A stretch of 64,000 nt of DNA from Xylocopa sonorina (GCF_050948175.1 NC_135199.1:7382501-7446500), one strand, 5' to 3'; counted from the stretch's first letter, positions 41,801 to 55,814 are shown. Translations and numbers: made by a program. The notes: generated by a model from the letters alone, not told the origin.

Positions 41801-44800
41801 GTCCTAAAATCGTTTCATGCCTCTTTTCCCCGTTTGTTGGTCGCGTTGGAAGCTTTCGCGCGGTTGCTCAACGAAGAAAGCGGGCTGGTGAACGAAGTGA
41901 CTCATTTCGACCAGGATATTTGGAAAGTTGTAAATATTTTCGACGACGCCGTCACGAGCCGTGTATCGCGCGTCTAACGATAAAGATCGTGCAGTAAATC
42001 AGTGACGTGGAAGGGAAATTTTTTGATAAAGATGTCAACGTCTCGACCGTGTGTACGCGCGTGTGGCAATCGCACCGGTAAATTAGCAGACGGATCCATC
42101 CAAGTTTATCTTCGTGACATTATTGGTGACATATCACCGGTGTCTTGGAAGAAACACGATGGCGCTGGTTAGAAAATGAAGAAGGGACTCTTCCGGCGTT
42201 CAGTAGACGACGCTCGAATTGGTCAGACGATCTCGAACTGTACGATGCACGCGCGGAATAAAATATCGTAGCACCGTTGAAAGCGATATTTATATTTATT
42301 TGTAGCGTACGGTTACGAGTGTTGACTTGATTTATAGTGTGCACGTATTTGTCTGTCATAATCCGTCATTGCGTTCGGTGTTTAACACGTGGCGGCGCGT
42401 CGAATTACTAAGTAGAACAATCTGAACGTGGAATCTCGAGCTTCGTTAGAGTAGACGACCGGTGTGTACAAATATGTAGCTGCTTACCATCGGAATTACC
42501 GTTATTGCGCGTATCGCGTGAGGTATACTCAACCGTGTGAATAATGGCCATGAAAGTCGAAATTCAAGAACAGCGCGCGCGCCGTTCCTTCGAACTCTGA
42601 ACGCGTGGATCCGTGGCTAGAAATTCGCGGATACGAAATAGGATGAGGTAAGAGGTGTCAGCCTTGAAAGTGGACAGTCGCTGGAGCGTAACGTCGATGG
42701 ACTGAACAATAAATCGACGTGGCAATGAGACAAGAACGGCCTAGGATACACGCTCGTAAATCGCCATTTACATTTTGATCCATGATAATTTCGTGGTTGT
42801 TCTCGTTTCAAAACGCGGAAAGAGGGACCAGCGCGGTCTCAACCGTGATTTCACCTCGTGTTCATAATTCATAAGCCGCGCAACGCAAAACGAGCAGAAA
42901 CTGATAACAGCGGTAGGTGGTGTTATTTTCACGCGTCGCGCGATAGGTTTGCGGCTGGGAAAAGAAATGATAATCGAAAGCGGCAAGTTTACCAGCCATC
43001 GTAGACCAACGGTGTTATTAACGCACTCTATGTTGTGTTACACGCGGTATACTCGCGTCTTATCGCTGCGATGAGGAATTAACCGATTCAACGTGTAAAT
43101 CTGTCAGAGGCAGAGAGCGTGCCGGAATTTCGATAGGTTATCGGGTGTGCAACAGTACGACGTCGGGTGCTGGAAGAAAGTATTCTGGATTTCACCGTGG
43201 CGTCGTTCGCGAGATAAACGCATGAAATATTACAATATTTATCGGACGAATGGAAAATATCTAGCGCGAACACGTGAACGGACGCGGCTGATGAATTCTG
43301 CAGCTGATCTCGAAGACTCTGGTCGAGCTGTTGACACGAGAGACCGTACTGGCTGGGATCAAGGGAAACGCTCGTTATCTCCATTAGAAAAGTTCAAAGA
43401 GGGCTTTCTCTGTTGCAAATCTATTCGTTAGGCAAGCCGTGCCGCTTAACGATGTCGCGATTTTCATCTGGAAAAGGCGGCGTGGCCGCCTAAAAACAGG
43501 TATAGGGACACGTTTCCAGACACAAGTCTAATCTCGCTCGCGCAACCAGCCAGCTGCAGTTGTTCGCCGTGCAGCTTTGCGGAGTAGTTTGCAGAATAGT
43601 CTTGGTTTACGATGGCCATTCGCGTCGCGGAAAGTGGTAAACAAAGTCAATTAAGGAAATGACAAACTCCCTGGGTGTTGGCAGGCTCCGAAGAATAGTG
43701 GCTGACGGAAAAAACAGCATTCCGGGCTATTTTCAATTTCCTGCCAGCGGGCTCACCAAGTTTAGTTTCGCAACGTCCGCCCCGTTCCGTTGCGTCCAAT
43801 ATAAAATTGCTCAACGCGCGCCGCTTAGTCCGAAGACAATTCGGTAGAGGAGTAGCTTGCGCGTGGCGCGAGGGGTGAAAGTTGCGAGCGATTCGGGCGC
43901 GCTCGGTAGCCGGCTGAAAAACCCTGCCAATTGTTAATTAATCGGCTCGATCGATACGCATGATAGATAGCGAATTTTTATTCATAACGAAAGCCAGAGA
44001 AACCGTGACCAGTCGATTCGTTTAGAAAACCGGCCGCTGAATGGGCGTGCTCAGCAAAATCACCGGGGCGGGTAACGCGCGGGCTTCCTAACGTTGCTAA
44101 TAAAACGCGTGATGCACGCCGGATATCTCGAACGGAACCGAATCTTATCCTTGAACGCGTGGCCGTGATATCTCTCGTCTACGATCTGCTCGGTAATTAA
44201 CCACCCCCCTCAGAGTTACGCTGCTCGCGGGTCTCTCTTTCACTTTTCATTAGGGGACCCTCGCGCGGCTGCCTCGATGGTGTCGATTTAGAAAGGAAAT
44301 TCGCGTACTCGTGAAAGTGCAGACAGAACAGGGCGGAGTAGCCTTGTTCGCACGATCCCGCCAAGGAATCACGGAGGAACGATCAACAACTGGAGCCACT
44401 TTCGAGTCGATGACTCGTCAGACGTGACGTTTATGACTCTGAATAAGCGGCTCGTAAGCTCGTGACGCGACGCGGCGCGCGCCATTGGATACCGCGTGTG
44501 TCCTTCGCGAGCAATGGCACTCACTATCGCTGACCAACGCTCTCGCTCTCAACCCTTTCATATCTATCGCCATCGTTCTCGCCTATTGGTCCGTTCGAAA
44601 TCCCTTTTCCTGGTCAACGCTATCGATCCGGTGGAGGGGCTCGGATCTGTGCAACATTGTTGGCGCGCAGAAGGTAATTTCAGCCAGTATGGAATCCCAG
44701 ATTCCGTTCCGTTTACTTCTAAACTCCTTGAAATTCCAAAAGCAACGCGGGAGACAAGTGTCCTTGCCCACATTCCCGTCTCGACAAAAAGGAGCACTGG

Positions 44801-46500
44801 CAATCGTGTAAAATTCATTCAGTAACACGGGTTACCGAATTTCACGACGAATAAGGGAGCGTACGGTTACGTGGAACGGGGAACGAGTGACAAACAGCCG
44901 TTTGAAATGTTATTCGCGCATACCAGAGCCGAGGCACAGGCGGCGAGGGCGTTAAAAGGCCGCAGGAAACCCGCGCAACTCCTTTCACCGTGCGTCGAGC
45001 AACGGGGCATGCTACGAATCGGCTCGATGCGTCTAACCGGTCGACTGACCGCTTCTCGAATGTGATTCACGATCGCGACTAGATCGACTGCCTCCGGGTC
45101 CCTCGTTAACCGCTGGATGAAACTGAAACCGCCGCCGTCGCACGAGCTACCACAATCGATCGCTGGTTTCGCGCGTCCCCGGAAGTCGACATTGTTGCGC
45201 GAATCCACCTTGGGTTGATCGACTAGCTTCCGATTAATCGTGCGAGATGAAAAAGCGGAGGTTTTTCGATCTCAACTTTCAGAATTGCGTGGCTGATACG
45301 AAAGTTGCTTCGAGTTATCGCGATAACAGCGATTTAATAAAATCCTAATTTTCGACTAATTTCATGGGTTAACTTCAGCTCGAAGGATTTCTCGCTGGAA
45401 ATATTATAGTTAATGGCACGCGTGCCTATGACACACCTGTCGCGCAGAGCGTTTCCGTGAACCGCGTAGCCCCGTCGATTCTCCGCACAAAACCGTCCCG
45501 CGAATTTCACGACATCGATAATTACCAAGCCAATTGCACCGTGGCGTAATTACGACAGCCACCGACAGTGAGAGAAATTACTGAATTTCGAGCCAGCTCG
45601 AGCAATGATCAATTACTGCCAGATCTACTAACGATTTTCGAAGACGCGAGTAGGTGTGCTCCCCATACCGATGGAGAAAATCTGTTATTATGTAGAAAGG
45701 CAACTTTGGCTACCCCGCAAATTGCGCGCGCCGCCGGTGCGATGGATTTCGTTTCCACTGATCTATTTTCCACGTTTTTCCAGAAAGCTTTCCAACCGTG
45801 GGTCGAGAGAAAATCGTCAAGAGTCCGCCTTCAGGAGCAGCAACTGGAGCGATCGATCGGAACGAATTAACCGCCGTTTAACGACATGTGAAACGCATTT
45901 TCATCCGCCAGTTTTACGGCCGTGATTTGCGTTTCCTCCTCGATCTCTCCTCGACTCTTTTTGCTAAACAATTCTCCTGCCGCGGGATGAGAGGAAATCG
46001 CCAGTTGCTCTCGACAGTTGCGACAGAACCGATCGAACGGAATTGACTAAAGACAGTTTTGCAACCTGGCGGGCGATTTTTAGGCTCAAATTTTATGATC
46101 GTTAAACTTGAGAATATCGACGGTGAAAATCGCCGGATAAATCTAGCCTACGGTCGTACTTGTTGCGCGTTTAACCCGGTTCCCGACTTCAGCATGTCGT
46201 CACGTTATCGATTCAACCGTCTCGGTGAACCGCGCGCCACGATTTCAGATCGATTAGAGGCGAGCACGGAATTATTTACGGTCCGCTTGTTTATGTATAA
46301 CGCGATCCTGTCGCTGATAACTTTTACTTTCGTGAACGGCGAACGTTTGTCGTTGCACGCTAATTCTCGCGTAATGTGTGCGCGCAACGACCTTAGGCAG
46401 TGGGAGGGAATTGAAACGAAAAAAAAGAAAAAAAGGAAAAAAAGGAACGGACATCGCGATCGTGCTCGGTTACTATGTTATCCTGCGAGCGGTGGGCGCG
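38831..46500. other. No supportable gene; non-coding DNA
   Basis: Only short frames; the one at 45568-45870 (+, 100 codons) has mixed composition but no recognisable domain. An AG repeat lies at 39883-39900, a 14-base A run at about 40805-40818 and a purine tract at 46419-46446. A palindromic ATTAAT-core site lies at 45231-45240. Confidence 0.55.
39883..39900. repeat. AG dinucleotide repeat, nine units
   Basis: Nine uninterrupted AG units; a plain microsatellite. Confidence 0.9.
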
Positions 46501-49500
46501 CGATGGCGGAAGGACAAAAACGTTCGACCGTTTCGCGTTTCGTAACCGCGTAAAATGGCCGTGTGTGCGCGGGTGGTCGGCGATTTCCCGCGGTCTCGCC
46601 ACGGTCTCCAATTGACGGCTTTCAATCTCGCGCGAGCGCGCGCGATTAGTTCGAACGCGTTCGTTTTACGATCGAACGGTTTGAAAAAGTACGTAATCGA
46701 TGGTCAAGGCGAAGTTCACGGTGTACGTGGATATTCTTTCGAACGGTCGCCGTCGTTTCTTCGAGTGTCTCGTTGCAGCTCATGTTACGCTCGACTATTA
46801 TTCCTTTCTCTCGTAAGTAATAATATCAACCGGTGGTAGACTGTGTCGTGTTATTCCCACTGAAGCAATGTAATATGAATATGAATGACACGGGTGTACC
46901 AACAGGGAAATCTTTCGATTCTGTAAAAGTTAACTGTGAGAAAGGAACAAGAAAATGCTACAATTACATCATATGAATTTATTGTGCTACTTCGTGTCCT
47001 CCGAACTTGCCAACTTTCAGCTGATTTCCCCTTAAGCGGTTGCTCTGCGCGGCGTTCGATATTGATACGAGGCTGGAGTCACGTGCAGCCGAGGAAACTT
47101 GAATTAAAATCCTGCTCCACGCGTTTCTTTCACGGCTGGTTACAGCGGTGGACACGTACCAGGTACACCCGTACCAATCGCTGATGGCGCACAACTGTTC
47201 GTGTCATTAAATAGGCGTGGAAACCTGGTCGAAGCGGTTTTAATTGATTACAATTTTTCCAGTTTCCCCGTAACCGAAAAGGAAAACTGAGTTATTCCCG
47301 TTTGACGGCTGTCGAAGGACACGCTGATTGCGTACCAATAAACCGAGCGAACGATGAAGAAATTAAAGTGGATCATTCGCGCAACCAATCCAGAAGAATA
47401 CCAATTTCGAACGGACTCACGGGTCCCGCTAAGGAATCGTTACGATCGATGCGACAAAAAAGCAATAGGCGAACGTCACCAGATAGTTTTCCGTCATTTT
47501 ATCGAGATCGAGCGGCCGATTATTTAATAATAACCACGAAATTTGTCTCGTTCGATCGAGTTAGGTATTAGCGGTACTTAAGTGCGTCTAATAATTTTCA
47601 AATTATAGTTATTAAAGAATCGACCGCAGATTTTTCTCTCCGGTTGAATAAGTAGCCCGACTGACCCACGTTCTCTCATTTTAACATAATAACGTTTCCA
47701 TGCGTTAGAGCTTGTAATGATAGTTGTTCGCTAACTATTAATTCGCGTTCGCTATCAGATACTAACCGTGGAGTGTATCGGAAATGTGGTTGTACGAGGA
47801 GAGGAAAAATAGCGGCGCTCGATAAAAGGTAATTACGGTATCCACGTTGCAGGGTTGCTGGTGCGTTTGGTGAACACGCTCGTATCGATGCTATACTGGC
47901 CGCGAGACTCTTTCGCGCTCCGTACGAACTGAACTCGCAAGACGAAATGCGATCAAGGCCATCGCGGTGCTGGAATGCAGCCAAGTTTATAGCAGGTACA
48001 CGTCTATTACCGATATATTGTGTAATTCGATAACAACCTGCCGTTAGAGTGGATGCAACCGTATGCAAATGCCGTCGCGTATGATGTCACTGCGAACCGT
48101 TTATTAACCGCGCGCGTGCATTCCTTGGTCGTCCGTTCGCACTTCTGCAGGTGATTTGAATTTTCACTTCGAACGCGTTACGCGCTCGCGATTTGCATTT
48201 CTTCCCGCTGATTGCAGGCCGCGCGTTTCTACGCGACGGTATCGCGACGAAGGGAGCTCGAAAAGTGGAAACGTAACGCTCGATCAGGAGAGCCGTTGAT
48301 GATTAAGCATCTCTGCGCCTCTGACTCATACGATAGTTCGTAATTCCACGGTTAACCTTGGACGGATTCTTTCTAGCAGTCCGCGTTTCCATCCAGAGCG
48401 AATATGAGAAACGGAACGCTCTTGCAGACGCGGTACGCTGGAGCCGATTTCTCGAAAACAGAAGAGAGCTCGCGTAGCTTTTAGAAAAGAAGAACACTTC
48501 TGGTTGATACGCAGAGAGGTATGCGTGTTCGTTTTCTTGACAATAACACGTATCTTGCAATCGTTCGGTCTAGTATGCCAAGCTACGTTCACTACCAATA
48601 TTGGCAAACCCAATCAAGCGTTAATCGAACGCCTACTGCGGCAACTACAGTGGCGCTTTCACGCCCGAGAATTTGTTTCGTTAACAATGTGTAACATTCG
48701 CGAGTGATCACTGTAAATCATTCGTTCCAACCATCGGCCATTTTCTACTTCGTACAATTCGCACGCGTATTTATCGAAATCATAAGCATTCCGCTGCGAG
48801 ATCTGCATACGATCGCGAGATGACGGAATCTCAGACGCCATCTCGATCCACACCCTCGAAGATGAAAGCGTCCAGCGTTCCGGTCTAAAGTCGATAGAAA
48901 CCTAAATGCTACGCTTCGAGGATTACAGCGTAGGAGACTCGATTGCTCGAGATTCAACGATTTCAGGGTCACGAAGGTCGGGATAATCGGCTCGCTAATC
49001 CGTAGCTTTCACGAGCGGTGTTTCACCGTGGCGATCGTCAATTTTCACGGAACGAACCCATGGACGTGGCACGCGCGTGGCCAGTCGAATTCGCGATACT
49101 CGATCGATCGTTCTGATTCTTAATCGTTGGAGAAAGTTCCCTCGCTATCCGGTCGGTGTAATTTAGATAATGTTTAATGGCGTTCAGTGGATATTCAAAT
49201 GGCCTAGCCGTGTATTAAGGAGACAGGGGTCGCGAGGAATCGTTAATAAGACTAATGCCATCTGAAATTAGAGCGTTCCGTGCCATAACTTCGCCGTTGG
49301 CAGACACTCTGCTAGCTCGATTAACGATTCGATCGTTTATCTCGTACCGTGCAATTACAACATTCCTGTGTTACAATAGATTAGCCTCTTTTTAACTTTT
49401 TTGCAGGCTAGAAATAGCGCTCCGTCTCGGTTTATCTCGGCTATCGAGTCTGTCGATCGGAGATAAAAAGTTGTGTAATTGGCGGGGCGATCGGCTCGAG

Positions 49501-52500
49501 ATGAAAATCGCAGAACGGCGGTTGCACATCGCGGAAGCCACGAATCGATTCCGCGATTTTGAACATTTCGTACGAGCCGTGCGATTATCGCGCGGCGACC
49601 TGATCGATTTGACGAACTATCGAGCAGCAGAGATCTCGAGCATCGGGTAAATCGAAACCGATCGCGAACGCGGCTGTTCGTCAGATCGATCGTGATCTGG
49701 ATAACGACCAGAGATCTCGCGATTTCTTTTACAACGCTAATTAATATTTTTATGCGAAGAATCGCGTGCTTCTCATAGGCGCAACGCGCGCCGCTCTCCC
49801 ATCAAACTTTACGCGCGTCTCGTTGCGATTACGGTTTATTGTGCTCGACGATATGTCGTCGAAGTCACTGCAGTCGACAGGCAGATCATCCGACGCGGGT
49901 ACCACGCGCAATAAACGTTACAACTTTCACCGAATAAGAACGCAGTTGATCGACGATCAATAAAACTTTGACAGACACGTTGCACCCGTCCACTCCCGTT
50001 CGCTTAAGTATCGTTTACCATCGCCAGTGATTCGTTTAAACGTTGCGTTTATTAATGCTCATGTCTGACACGTGTACGCGATAGCCGAACCTGTAGAAGG
50101 ATACGATACCGTGTTTTGCAATAAAATAACGATCGAAACTCGAACCGCTCGGGCGGTTAGAAAGTTTGGAAATTTGTAGTATTTAAAAATTTGAAAGTTT
50201 AATGCATCGGTTCCCCCTTTGGTAACCACGATTTCGGCAACATTGTTGGTCAGCGGCCACGTTACGTGGATCAGTGAAAATAGATTACGTCAGAACGTTT
50301 CAGTGAAATGGTAAATCGAGTGGATACTCGCGGGCGTACGTTGCGTGGGGAATCGAAACGCGTTTGAATTTAAATGCCCCGAGTGCGCGTCTCCGATTTT
50401 ACGATCGCGATACTCGTTCCGCCAGGAAATCTATATAATTTCAATTAAGTAACGAAGCGAAGAGCTGTCGAATCGGTTTTCAGCAGCGTCGACGTTGCTG
50501 CCCTTCCGTCGCGATCCGCGTTCCAGTACACGCTTCAATCTTATCTGCCCGCGGTTATCTCGACCGCGATATTAATGAAGCCTGCGCTGTCTGTAATTAG
50601 TGTCACCCGTTCCACGCGAAACTATTTACACGAAGTAGCAATGTAGATTTCAACGGATACGAGCGCGCGCTGGAGTTGGTCGAGCTTGACCGGTGAAAGG
50701 GGATTTTTTTTCCCCTCTTTTCCAATTCTTTTCGTTCGAAATATCACGAGTTACGTATCGCCGATCAAAAATTGATCAGAGGGAACAGGTTGCTCGAGGG
50801 GAGGTAGCTTCGAAGCGGGTGGAATTGTCGCGAGATTAAATCGCGTCGCGGCAAATGTCAGTTCTACGATGCCGCCGCCGTTCTATTCGATCACGAGGAT
50901 AATTCGGTTCGCGCCAGGCGACCGGTTCTCCCGTTCTATTATTTATTGTATCTGTTCCGCTTCCCTCGCGGTCTCGTAAAATTAGCATTAACATCGATTA
51001 ATTAGGAATTATTCCATCCGCGGGGCCGATCGATAACTCGCGGCGTGGAACGTAGCCAGCTCGTAAATCGCGATACGTACGGTAGACCGTGGAACAAATC
51101 AATTCGGCTCGAAATTCAATTCAGCCGTTCCAGATCGGCGTGGAAAGGTCGGCGTTTCGCAATTTTGAAGGGTCCATTCGAACACCGGATATAGATCTGT
51201 CGGAATAAATCTAATCATCATCGAGCCGGTATCTGGGACAGCCGCGGATGGCGAAATTTCCCGTTTCGTTCGGTTATGATAATCTCATTCCGCTGCCGCG
51301 TAACTGCGGCTGAATTTAAGCCAAGACCAGACGAATGGCGGCACGTAATTGGAAATAATACTCGATATAAGATAAAAGGATCGGTGTTCCATGTTGTCCC
51401 GTGGCTAGGAGCTGGGCTCTATTTACTGCGGTTAGCTTTGTCAATAATACCAGAGGCGGTGCACGGATTCCAAAGCCCCGCGGATCGAACCGCGGCGATT
51501 TAAGTGTCTCGAATATTATCGACAGCGGGGCGGGCATTTTCACTTGGAAACCGATTTACCCAGCAACGTGGGAGTTGCCGGGATAATGACATCTCTAGAC
51601 GTTTCAGACGCCCGATTTGGTATGACTTCTGTCGACTCCCGTTCACCGACAGCTGCTCGTGATTGCCCCTTTCAATCTCCGACAGGAAATTCCACGTTAA
51701 ACCTCCAAACACCGCCGCGGAGCTCCACGGTGATCCGGCATTGATAGAGAATCAGCGAAATCGCGGTTAATCGTATTATTTTGCGCGCGGTAATTGTTAG
51801 AAAGTGGTGATAAATTTGTAGAGAGTGGAGCCAGAGATTCGGTTAGTCCATTTCGATGGTATTGATCGCGGTTTATTTCAGCGATATATTTCAGGTGCAC
51901 AGATTTGGACCGTTAGGTTGATAAGTTGGAATGCATCGAAATCAATTTCAGATGAAAGGTTCGAACGTGCAAAAGTGGTAATACGTGTAGTTATATCTTG
52001 GATTCGTTATTAGTACTATTTGTTCGTTGCATCAGTTAAGCGGTTCGTGCTGAAACGATCCACTTAGCGGGCTCGTGATATTTAGAAATTTGGCCGGTGT
52101 ATCGGATGCACAGAACATTAACTTTGTGATAAAGTTTGTCGGTGACAAATCGCGCGAGGTTGAAGAAGATCGCCCCTAATTTACGGCGCGTCAGCCTGCT
52201 CTACCAATTACACAATATCTTACTGAACTGCAGAGATCTTTGATCCACTAAAATTGTTACCTCCACGTGGGAGGCTTGCAAAATTATATCGTACATTTAA
52301 TGCGCGACGGAAATAGCGGAATAAAGAAAATTTCAACGGGTTTCCGGCAATTACCAACGTCGCAGTCCGCAACAAACGCAACGCAATGATCGGCATAAAA
52401 TCACGCGGGTAGTGTCGCGCAAATGTGCACGAATTTGCGAGGGGAAAAAAGAATGGACCGACGTGAACAAGAACAAGTATCTATCGAATTTACATACAGG

Positions 52501-53114
52501 TGCACTTTTCGTAAGAGAACATTCGATCCGCGTTTGTAGACGCGATCGAAATAACCGGCTGCCAAGAATGTTGGTATTTGCGTTTTCTTAATTGTCGCGA
52601 TCGGTGAATTTATAATTATCGACAACGTTCCCAAGCGCTGATATGAATCTCGTGAATATTACAAAGTGTCGGTCGTTTCGATGAAAGGATACAAAGTTAG
52701 CATTCGCGAACGGAGGAGAACGCAATTAAAAGTATCGTAACTGGTACAAAAAGGTCATTTTATTATCTTGATACACATGTCCATGTAGCGCTCCAATCGT
52801 TGACAAGTCATAGCTTTCGAACGAGGTATGCATTGAAATTGAACGAAAGAATTTTACGATGTCGAAGCTTTTTCCTTAGTTATTCGCAATTATTCTACGA
52901 TCTCCGATACTTTCTCAGATACGATCGCAGTTATGCGCAGCCCCTTAACGTTTTTCATAGCATACCTCGAGCGTATTCTTGATTGCAGTCGATCAGGCGC
53001 CAAATGAAGACTCCAAATAAGATGGCGACTGCACATTCTCATTGAATCTCATCGAGTTACACCAAGATATTTTGCTCGATTATCATATTTAATTATCACC
53101 TATCGTTCACTTAA
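46501..53114. other. No supportable gene; non-coding DNA
   Basis: No frame longer than about 130 codons and none family-like. A small candidate exon bounded by splice consensus is discussed among the findings (46777-46812). The part nearest 53 kb lies downstream of the last troponin C gene and probably includes its transcription termination region. Confidence 0.5.
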
Positions 53115-53120
53115 TTTATT
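53115..53120 (-). terminator. Poly(A) signal AATAAA of the two-site troponin C gene
   Basis: AATAAA on the minus strand, about 245 bases after the stop codon of the troponin C gene at 53364. It is the first such hexamer downstream and gives a 3' UTR of ordinary size. Confidence 0.5.
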
Positions 53121-53363
53121 CTAATCAGAAAGTCTTTGTTTTCATTTTGGAATCTTTATCGAACATTATTCTTTCTTTTGTACCATGGATCGCGTGGCAA
53201 AGGGTTGGAAGACACCGCTGATTCGACCGTGGAAACGTTCTCAGCGTTGCTCGCGGACCAGTCGAACTCCGTGCACTTCCTGTCCGATGTGAAACCTTCT
53301 GTCTGTCAATCGTTGTCGCGCTTAATCGTAACCGCCGTCCGTTCTAATTAACCACCGTGCAAT

Positions 53364-54476
53364 CTACTCGTCACCGCCAGTCATGACTTCCATAAACTCT
53401 GAAACGGGAGAATTCGTGGTAATGAATACGCGCGTCAAAGCGCGCGTGTCGAAACACGGGTGGAAAGCCCATGGCACATACACGGAGAGTTATTACTCGG
53501 GCGCGGCGGTGATATTTCAACGGGCCTGATCGCCCGTTTAAAACAGAAAACCGAACCCGTTTCGTTTCTACGCCTCGAGTGAAAATACTCGAACCTGGTG
53601 CACGACAAGCGTTAATTAATTAACCAGGCTTGATGGATTCTTGGCAAACAACGTCGAGCCGTTCACGTTGCCTGCAATTTCCGACGTGCAACACGGTTTC
53701 CTGGGTTAGTTGTTCTTGGCGTGCACCGCCCGTGCCCGAATAATCAGATCGATCGCCTACCATCGAAGTCGAGCGTCCCTGAGCCGTCAGCGTCGATCTC
53801 CTCGATCATCATGTCCAACTCCTGCGGCGTCAGTTTGTCGTCCAACTCGTGGAGGATGTCACGGAACACCGCGGTGGTTATGTACCCGTTCCCCTCCTTG
53901 TCGTACAATCGGAATGCCTCGCGTAACTCCTGCTGCATCGCCTCTGAGTCCTCCTCCACTAGGAATCTGGCGGCCAGGATGCAGAACTCCTCGAACTCCA
54001 GTTGCCCGGATCCTGCGATGGATAGAAACGGTCGAATCGTTTCGTTGGACGACCCCCGCGAGTCTTCTATGGGTCTGCTTACCATCCTCGTCCACCTCCG
54101 TGATGATTTCCTTGAGCGTCTTCTCGCTGAGCTCGTAACCCAACATGGTCAATATCGTGCCCACCATGTCGGTACCTATGCTACCCTTTTTGTCGTGGTC
54201 GAAGGCGTCGAAGGCTTTTTTCAGAACTACAATGAATTTTATGGATGGTAGAGAATTGTTGGGTGTTCGATCTTCGTGAGCGTGGATACGTTCGTGTGAA
54301 ATTACTTACGGCTGATTTGGTCCTTGGTAAGATCATCCTGAAATCATGAAACGTAAATTTATTAGAACTGGTTTTATTAAGTTACTCGATAGAGTTGTCC
54401 ATTCGCGATGGTAAAAAAAAATGTAAAAATATGTTCGCATTCGCACTGAATCACTGTGTATTCGTGAACGCACCAT
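53364..54476 (-). CDS. Troponin C, two-calcium-site type
   Basis: Calcium sensor of the thin filament of striated muscle, partner of troponin I and T. Coding exons on the minus strand are 54310-54337, 54083-54226, 53761-54012 and 53364-53398, all with GT-AG borders and matching phases. They give 152 residues plus an initiator Met, the usual length for insect troponin C. The candidate first exon is ATG at 54474-54476 followed by GTGCGT; this is the least certain part. With Met as residue 1 there are four EF-hands. Loop I (D20-M31) and loop III (D96-V107) lack the glutamate at position 12. Loop II (D56-E67, DEDGSGQLEFEE) and loop IV (D132-E143, DADGSGTLDFDE) are canonical, so two calcium sites are expected. 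Introns cut loops II and IV. The protein ends in MTGGDE. A one-site paralogue lies about 2.3 kb upstream. The isoform class is inferred from the loops, so no isoform symbol is given. Confidence 0.93.
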
Positions 54477-55348
54477 GATGAAGTGACAAGTAGACGCACG
54501 AGTTAGGATTTGGTGTTAACAACACGACAGCGTCGACTGTCTATGCGGGTATGCACCAGATTCTGGCTCTCGACTTCTGTTTTATGTGGACATTAGGATG
54601 ATCTTCTGGCACGTGATTGACCGGGTAATATCTAGGTAGGAACTGCAGCGGTTTTCAAATTTACCAAGGACACGCCCCACTCTCTTTCTCTCTGTTCACG
54701 GAACAGTGGCTTCCATTGTGCGAATTTCGTGGCAACGTACTCAATTTTCTTCCTGACCCCGGACGGTCCCGTCGCGTCCGTCGAGGCGACATTCCCCTCG
54801 AAACCGCGGTGCGTCGTAGCAAAAATCGTACAGGAAGAGATCGATTCGCTCGAATTACATAAATCCAAACGTTCGAACGCTTGTGTGTACACGCACTCGA
54901 GGGAAATATAGGAAAAAAAATTATATTTTTAAATATTTCAATTTCTCCAAATCCGTAAGAGGGACGTAACCGTTACCTAACCACGAGTTCGAACAATTTC
55001 AGGACTCAAATTTCTCTTACTATTTACTCATCGCTCGTGACGGCTGATCATTAGCCGAATATAATACGGCGCAGCATTTCACTTTTTTATGTAATTAGAC
55101 ATATAATAATAATTCTCATCGCGTTATCGCGATACCTTTCCGCGGCGTTTACACGTTCATTTATTTGCAACTTAATGCGGCGAGCGATGCAACTCGTTAA
55201 TTTACAACTTAATCGCCGCGGCATTACATCATTGTAGCAGTGATATCCGCGGTGCGTTTATCTTGATCGCGCGATCGTGAGCCAAATAGCTGCGTGCCAC
55301 CCTGAGGGCTGATTTCCTCGCTGTTTTCTTAAAATCGAAGTTTCGCAA

Positions 55349-55350
<2 letters not shown>

Positions 55351-55388
<38 letters not shown>
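55351..55388. repeat. CT microsatellite, 19 units
   Basis: Nineteen uninterrupted CT units, followed by a further interrupted CT-rich tail to about 55397. On the transcribed (minus) strand this is a GA repeat. In insects such tracts are often bound by GAGA-type factors near promoters, but here that is inference. Confidence 0.9.
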
Positions 55389-55396
<8 letters not shown>

Positions 55397-55814
55397 GAGT
55401 CGCTTTCGCGGCGATCGAAAGCGCGATCCTCGATCGATACGGCGAGGAAAAACGGCGCGACAATAGGCGACGAACTTGGCTCACGGCCGGACACATCCGT
55501 GCTCGTCTCCCGAAACAATCCGGCGTAATAAATGGCATGTGCCGTATTCTTAGGCAGCTAATTATACGCTCATAATGTCCGGCACCGGGTAACGTATTAG
55601 CGCCGATTCTGGCATATTACTCGTTTCGATTCCCGAGAACGTATTGTTAACTTCACTAAGAGAATTCCTGGCTTCCCCCCTGCGAACAATCACGGTCGCG
55701 TGGACTATATTTGTCGTAGCTCGAGGGCGCACGTGTTATTATACCGATAGATATAGGCGTTCCTTACAACACGCTTTTACCGTTACGATATTCAATTGAA
55801 CACCGCAATTTTCC

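Noticed and set aside
53710..54251. Plus-strand frames of 142 and 176 codons
   Set aside because: They are antisense shadows of the troponin C exons.
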